From the NCBI RefSeq assembly GCF_009363095.1, contig NZ_CP045295.1, positions 4,617,001-4,681,000 of the forward strand: a stretch of 64,000 nucleotides of DNA. Reading direction: 5' to 3'. The notes under the pieces were generated by a model. That model was not told where the DNA came from. It searched no databases and was given only the letters and a program-made list of their open reading frames with translations. This document shows positions 60,486 to 64,000 of this stretch, piece by piece (the first letter of the stretch is position 1; each line of letters begins with the position of its first letter). The DNA comes from Paenibacillus cellulositrophicus (lineage in GTDB: Bacteria > Bacillota > Bacilli > Paenibacillales > Paenibacillaceae). Both the position numbers and the translations under genes were made by a program.

Positions 60486-60512
60486 TTAGCACTGAACGTT
60501 GTCGAGTGCTAA
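60486..60512. promoter_or_regulatory. CIRCE operator (HrcA binding site)
   Basis: Left arm TTAGCACTG and right arm GAGTGCTAA, 9-bp spacer, matching the CIRCE consensus except that the ninth base of the left arm is G rather than C. It overlaps the expected start of transcription. Confidence 0.9.
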
Positions 60513-60573
60513 CAAGAATCGTCAACCAGACTTTAACCGCAGCACAACATACTAAATAAGGAGGCTATTTTTC

Positions 60574-60855
60574 ATGATCAAACCTTTGGGTGACCGCGTT
60601 TTGGTAGAACCAATCCAACAAGAGGAAACAACTTCGTTCGGGATTGTCCTTCCGGACTCCGCCAAGGAAAAGCCGCAAGAAGGCAAAATTATCGCTGTTG
60701 GCAGCGGAGCCGTTAAAGACGGGGCACGCGTTCCTTTGGAAGTCAAAGAAGGCGACCGTGTGTTGTTCTCCAAATATGCCGGAACAGAAATCAAATATGA
60801 AGGTAAAGAATATTTGATTATGAAAGAAAGCGACATACATGCAATCGTAGGCTAA
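60574..60855 (+). CDS. groES: Co-chaperonin GroES
   Basis: 93-aa lid of the GroEL chamber. MIKPLGDRVLVEPIQQEE is the family start; EGKIIAVGSG and EGDRVLFSKYAGTEIKYEGKEYLIMKE follow, with mobile-loop sequence in between. AAGGAGG before the ATG. Cotranscribed with groEL. Confidence 0.98.
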   Translation: MIKPLGDRVLVEPIQQEETTSFGIVLPDSAKEKPQEGKIIAVGSGAVKDGARVPLEVKEGDRVLFSKYAGTEIKYEGKEYLIMKESDIHAIVG

Positions 60856-60947
60856 GCGACTTTTTGATCCGGCGAGGATTGAATTTTCGGCGAAGAGCCT
60901 GAACATATGAGCAACATCTATATCATTTATGGGAGGTTTTTATCAAC

Positions 60948-62576
60948 ATGGCAAAAGATATCCGTTTCAGTGAAGACGCACGCCGCTCCATGCTGCGTGG
61001 TGTAGACGCTTTGGCTAACGCTGTAAAAGTGACGCTCGGACCTAAAGGCCGCAACGTCGTTCTGGAGAAAAAATTCGGCAGCCCGCTCATTACTAATGAC
61101 GGTGTGACGATCGCTAAAGAAATCGAACTGGAAGACGCTTTTGAAAATATGGGCGCTCAGCTCGTTAAAGAAGTAGCAACCAAAACCAACGATGTAGCCG
61201 GTGACGGTACGACGACTGCTACGGTTCTGGCTCAAGCCATGATCCGCGAAGGTCTGAAGAACGTAACTGCAGGCGCTAACCCAATGGTTGTCCGCAAAGG
61301 GATCGACAAAGCGGTTAAAGCGGCAGTTGCCGAGCTGAAGAACATCGCAAACGAAGTTAAAGGGAAACAAGAAATCGCTCAAGTCGCTTCCATTTCCGCA
61401 GCTGACGAAGAAGTGGGCCAACTGATCGCCGAAGCGATGGAAAAAGTGGGCAAAGACGGCGTTATCACCGTTGAAGAATCCCGTGGATTCGCTACAGAGC
61501 TTGAAGTCGTGGAAGGTATGCAGTTCGACCGCGGCTACATTTCCCCATACATGATCACCGATACGGATAAAATGGAAGCTGTGCTTGAAAATCCATACAT
61601 CCTGATCACGGACAAGAAAATCAGCAACACGCAGGAAATCCTGCCGCTGCTTGAAAAAATCGTTCAACAAGCCAGACCGCTTGTGATCATCGCTGAAGAC
61701 ATCGAAGGCGAAGCTCAAGCGATGCTGATCGTGAACAAACTGCGCGGCACGTTCAACGCGGTAGCCGTTAAAGCTCCTGGCTTTGGCGACCGTCGCGAAG
61801 CAATGCTGCAGGATATCGCTGCCCTGACTGGCGGCCAAGTGATCACCGAGAAGCTCGGCCTGGATCTGAAGAGCACATCCATCGAGCAACTGGGTAACGC
61901 CCGTCAAGTGCGCGTAACGAAAGAAAACACAACCATCGTTGACGGAAGCGGCGAGAAGAGCGACATCAACGCTCGTATCTCCCAAATCCGTTCGCAGCTG
62001 GAAGAAACCACTTCCGAGTTCGACAAAGAGAAACTGCAAGAGCGTCTGGCTAAACTGGCCGGCGGCGTAGCAGTTATCAAAGTCGGTGCTGCAACCGAAA
62101 CCGAACTGAAAGAGCGCAAACTGCGCATCGAAGACGCCCTGAACGCAACCCGCGCTGCGGTTGAAGAAGGTATCGTATCCGGTGGCGGTACAGCTCTCGT
62201 GAACGTATATCATGCGGTAGCTGCCGTTGACGTGACTGGCGACGAAAAAACAGGCGTGAACATCGTTCTGCGCGCTCTCGAAGAGCCAATCCGCACGATC
62301 GCTGCCAACGCTGGTCAAGAAGGTTCCGTAATCGTGGACCGCTTGAAGAAAGAAAAAGTGGGCATCGGCTACAACGCGGCTACAGACGAGTGGGTGAACA
62401 TGTTCGAAGCAGGTATCGTTGACCCTGCGAAAGTAACACGTTCCGCGCTGCAAAACGCAGCTTCCGTTGCGGCTATGTTCCTGACAACAGAAGCCGTAAT
62501 CGCCGACAAGCCAGAGCCTGAGAAGGCTGCTGCTCCAGACATGGGCGGCATGGGCGGAATGGGCGGCATGATGTAA
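60948..62576 (+). CDS. groEL: Chaperonin GroEL
   Basis: 60-kDa chaperonin of 542 aa: MAKDIRFSEDARRSMLRGVD, GDGTTTATVLAQ, VAAVDVTGDEKTGVN and the flexible Gly-Met tail (GGMGGMGGMM). The gene ends in the terminator at 62612. Codon use is more biased than in its neighbours, as expected for a highly expressed gene. Confidence 0.99.
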   Translation: MAKDIRFSEDARRSMLRGVDALANAVKVTLGPKGRNVVLEKKFGSPLITNDGVTIAKEIELEDAFENMGAQLVKEVATKTNDVAGDGTTTATVLAQAMIREGLKNVTAGANPMVVRKGIDKAVKAAVAELKNIANEVKGKQEIAQVASISAADEEVGQLIAEAMEKVGKDGVITVEESRGFATELEVVEGMQFDRGYISPYMITDTDKMEAVLENPYILITDKKISNTQEILPLLEKIVQQARPLVIIAEDIEGEAQAMLIVNKLRGTFNAVAVKAPGFGDRREAMLQDIAALTGGQVITEKLGLDLKSTSIEQLGNARQVRVTKENTTIVDGSGEKSDINARISQIRSQLEETTSEFDKEKLQERLAKLAGGVAVIKVGAATETELKERKLRIEDALNATRAAVEEGIVSGGGTALVNVYHAVAAVDVTGDEKTGVNIVLRALEEPIRTIAANAGQEGSVIVDRLKKEKVGIGYNAATDEWVNMFEAGIVDPAKVTRSALQNAASVAAMFLTTEAVIADKPEPEKAAAPDMGGMGGMGGMM

Positions 62577-62611
62577 TATAAGGCTCCCAAAGCCTGATAT
62601 AGCAATAAGAG

Positions 62612-62638
62612 AAAGGCTCCCGAGAGGGAGCCTTTTTT
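62612..62638 (+). terminator. groEL terminator
   Basis: AAAGGCTCCC pairs perfectly with GGGAGCCTTT across GAGA, followed by a T run. Confidence 0.9.
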
Positions 62639-62755
62639 GTATGCCTATATCGCCATATTCGACTTAATTTGCGGCTATTTCTAGGACATCTTCCTGATTT
62701 TACATTGCGATAACATTTCGAGATTAATATATGAGAGAAAATGTAGATTTAAGGT

Positions 62756-63679
62756 GTGGTGAACAGGTTGATTGCTGCAATTGTTGACGTCGGATCAAAT
62801 ACGATCCGTTTGACCGTATACCAATACGAAGGTCAGGATACACAGGTATTGTTTCATCGTAAAACCATGGCCGGGCTTGTCCATTATATCGACAAGAAGC
62901 GCATGAGTGACGCCGGCATACGGGTCGTCTACCAGACCCTGAACGACTATATAAGCATGCTGAAGCAGCTGCCCGTTATACCGGACAGCATTCATGTGTT
63001 TGCAACGGCCGCCATCCGCAATATCGCCAATACCCGGCAAGTGGTCGATGCGATCCGCGAAAGCGCCGGCATTGAGGTGGAGGTGATTTCGGGCGATGAA
63101 GAGGCCAGGCTCAGCTATGTGGGAGCTATGCACAATGTAGAGCTGGAGGAGGGCGTACTCGTCGACATCGGCGGCGGGAGCTCTGAAATTGCCGTTTTTC
63201 AAAATAAAGAGATTTGTTACAGCGATAGCCTGCCTATCGGGTGCTTAAATGCCTACGAGAAATGCGTCGAGAAAATTATTCCGTCCGAGAAAGAGCGACA
63301 AGCGATTGCGGAACTGGTTCAAAAGCAGCTGCAGGCCATGTCCATCCCGGAACTGGGTCCCCTGCCGATCTGCGGCGTGGGCGGCACGATCCGCGCATCC
63401 TTCAAATTGAAGGGGGTTCTTGGCGAAACGGATCATGCCAACCAGATGAGCATCGAAGAGCTGCAAGGGATGATTCGGCGTTTTAAAAACCACAAGAAAA
63501 AGCATATCGCTCCCATTTTGATGAAGACGCCGGATCGGATTCACACCCTGATCCCAGGGATGATTCTGCTTAACGAAATCGCCCGTTTTTTTCAAAGCGA
63601 AGTGGTGCATATCAGCCGTTTCGGGGTTCGTGAAGGGTTTTTATACGATCGCTTAGCCAAAGGAAGTGAAGAGAAATGA
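62756..63679 (+). CDS. ppx: Ppx/GppA-family exopolyphosphatase
   Basis: ASKHA-fold hydrolase that removes terminal phosphates from polyphosphate or guanosine pentaphosphate. AAIVDVGSNTIRL is the N-terminal phosphate loop and VDIGGGSSEIAV the second; GVGGTIRA follows. About 307 aa, the short Ppx1-like form. The start is uncertain: GTG at 62756 and 62759 are too close to the AAGGTG, and TTG at 62768 would be better placed. Its stop overlaps the ppk start. Confidence 0.9.
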   Translation: MVNRLIAAIVDVGSNTIRLTVYQYEGQDTQVLFHRKTMAGLVHYIDKKRMSDAGIRVVYQTLNDYISMLKQLPVIPDSIHVFATAAIRNIANTRQVVDAIRESAGIEVEVISGDEEARLSYVGAMHNVELEEGVLVDIGGGSSEIAVFQNKEICYSDSLPIGCLNAYEKCVEKIIPSEKERQAIAELVQKQLQAMSIPELGPLPICGVGGTIRASFKLKGVLGETDHANQMSIEELQGMIRRFKNHKKKHIAPILMKTPDRIHTLIPGMILLNEIARFFQSEVVHISRFGVREGFLYDRLAKGSEEK

Positions 63680-64000
63680 CAGCCTCCACGCCATTGAAAA
63701 CACAAACCTCTTATATGCAGAACCGGGAGCTATCCTGGCTCAGGTTTAATGAGCGCGTGCTTGAAGAAGCGATGGATGAGCGGGTTCCGCTGTTCGAGCG
63801 TCTGAAGTTCGTTTCCATCTTCACCAGCAATTTGGATGAGTTCTATATGATCCGGGTCGGCAGCTTAACCGATTTGGCCGGTATGAAGGAAGAGCATCGG
63901 GATAACAAAACCGGATGGACGGCCCAGGAGCAGTTGAATTACATTTTTGAGGCCACCGAGCCTTATTATGAGAAGCGAAACGCTATTTTTGCCCAGATCG
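63676..64000 (+). CDS. ppk: Polyphosphate kinase, partial (cut by window end)
   Basis: ATG at 63676 overlaps the ppx stop (ATGA). The first 108 residues read NRELSWLRFNERVLEEAMD and RLKFVSIFTSNLDEFYMIRVGSL, the unmistakable N-terminal domain of PPK1. The remainder is outside the window. With ppx it forms an operon that makes and degrades polyphosphate. Confidence 0.95.
   Translation, partial: MTASTPLKTQTSYMQNRELSWLRFNERVLEEAMDERVPLFERLKFVSIFTSNLDEFYMIRVGSLTDLAGMKEEHRDNKTGWTAQEQLNYIFEATEPYYEKRNAIFAQI

Overview
The window looks like a chromosomal segment of a spore-forming, low-to-mid-GC Firmicute of the Paenibacillus type. This is inferred from several things: strong GGAGG ribosome-binding sites, frequent GTG/TTG starts, an H-type small acid-soluble spore protein, a SleB-like cell-wall hydrolase, a CIRCE-controlled groESL operon, and a right end that follows the Bacillus subtilis ydiB-ydiC-ydiD-gcp-ydiF-moaC-tat-groESL gene order. 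I see no rRNA, tRNA, CRISPR array, transposase or prophage structural gene.

Layout. 0-11 kb holds housekeeping genes: a TRM11-like RNA methylase, a D-2-hydroxyacid dehydrogenase, the 2'-5' RNA ligase-fold ThpR, a spore-cortex-type hydrolase, a UPF0173 metallo-hydrolase, a helical ferritin-like protein and a large orphan glutamate synthase subunit. 11-16.5 kb is an envelope region: an XRE repressor, a PilZ-like protein, a sugar transferase preceded by a coupled 22-codon ORF, an LCP-family ligase and a two-gene ABC exporter. Repeated palindromes in this region look like operators for the XRE protein. 16.5-27 kb holds bactofilin plus an M23 peptidase, cardiolipin synthase, YnfA, a YitT-family protein, an NHEJ operon (Ku, stand-alone ligase, stand-alone polymerase), sspH, a phosphotransferase and a GNAT enzyme.

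27-48.5 kb is the most distinctive part: about 19 same-strand genes that look like an enlarged organosulfur (S-alkyl-cysteine/mercapturate/thiol-conjugate) import and salvage regulon related to the B. subtilis ytlI/ytm locus. It has a LysR regulator, a cystine-type amino-acid ABC importer, four luciferase-like flavin monooxygenases, two M20 deacylases, an FMN reductase, a SolA-type amine oxidase, a DinB-fold protein, a peptide/glutathione-type ABC importer whose fused double ATPase carries a one-base frameshift, and an MFS exporter. Three copies of a CymR-like box (consensus about CTAWAYYYATWGGAAT) precede three of its transcription starts.

48.5-64 kb holds small accessory genes, then tsaE-tsaB-rimI-tsaD (t6A synthesis). 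Next comes a 600-bp gene-free stretch with a dense cluster of DnaA boxes, then an ABC-F protein, 5-formyl-THF cyclo-ligase, moaC, mogA/moaB, tatA, tatC, groES-groEL, and a ppx-ppk polyphosphate pair cut by the window end.

Other non-coding items of note are a structured repeat present in two copies (17.0 and 25.1 kb), a degenerate AT-rich tandem repeat at 1.0 kb and a 39-bp perfect palindrome shared by two convergent units at 21.26 kb.
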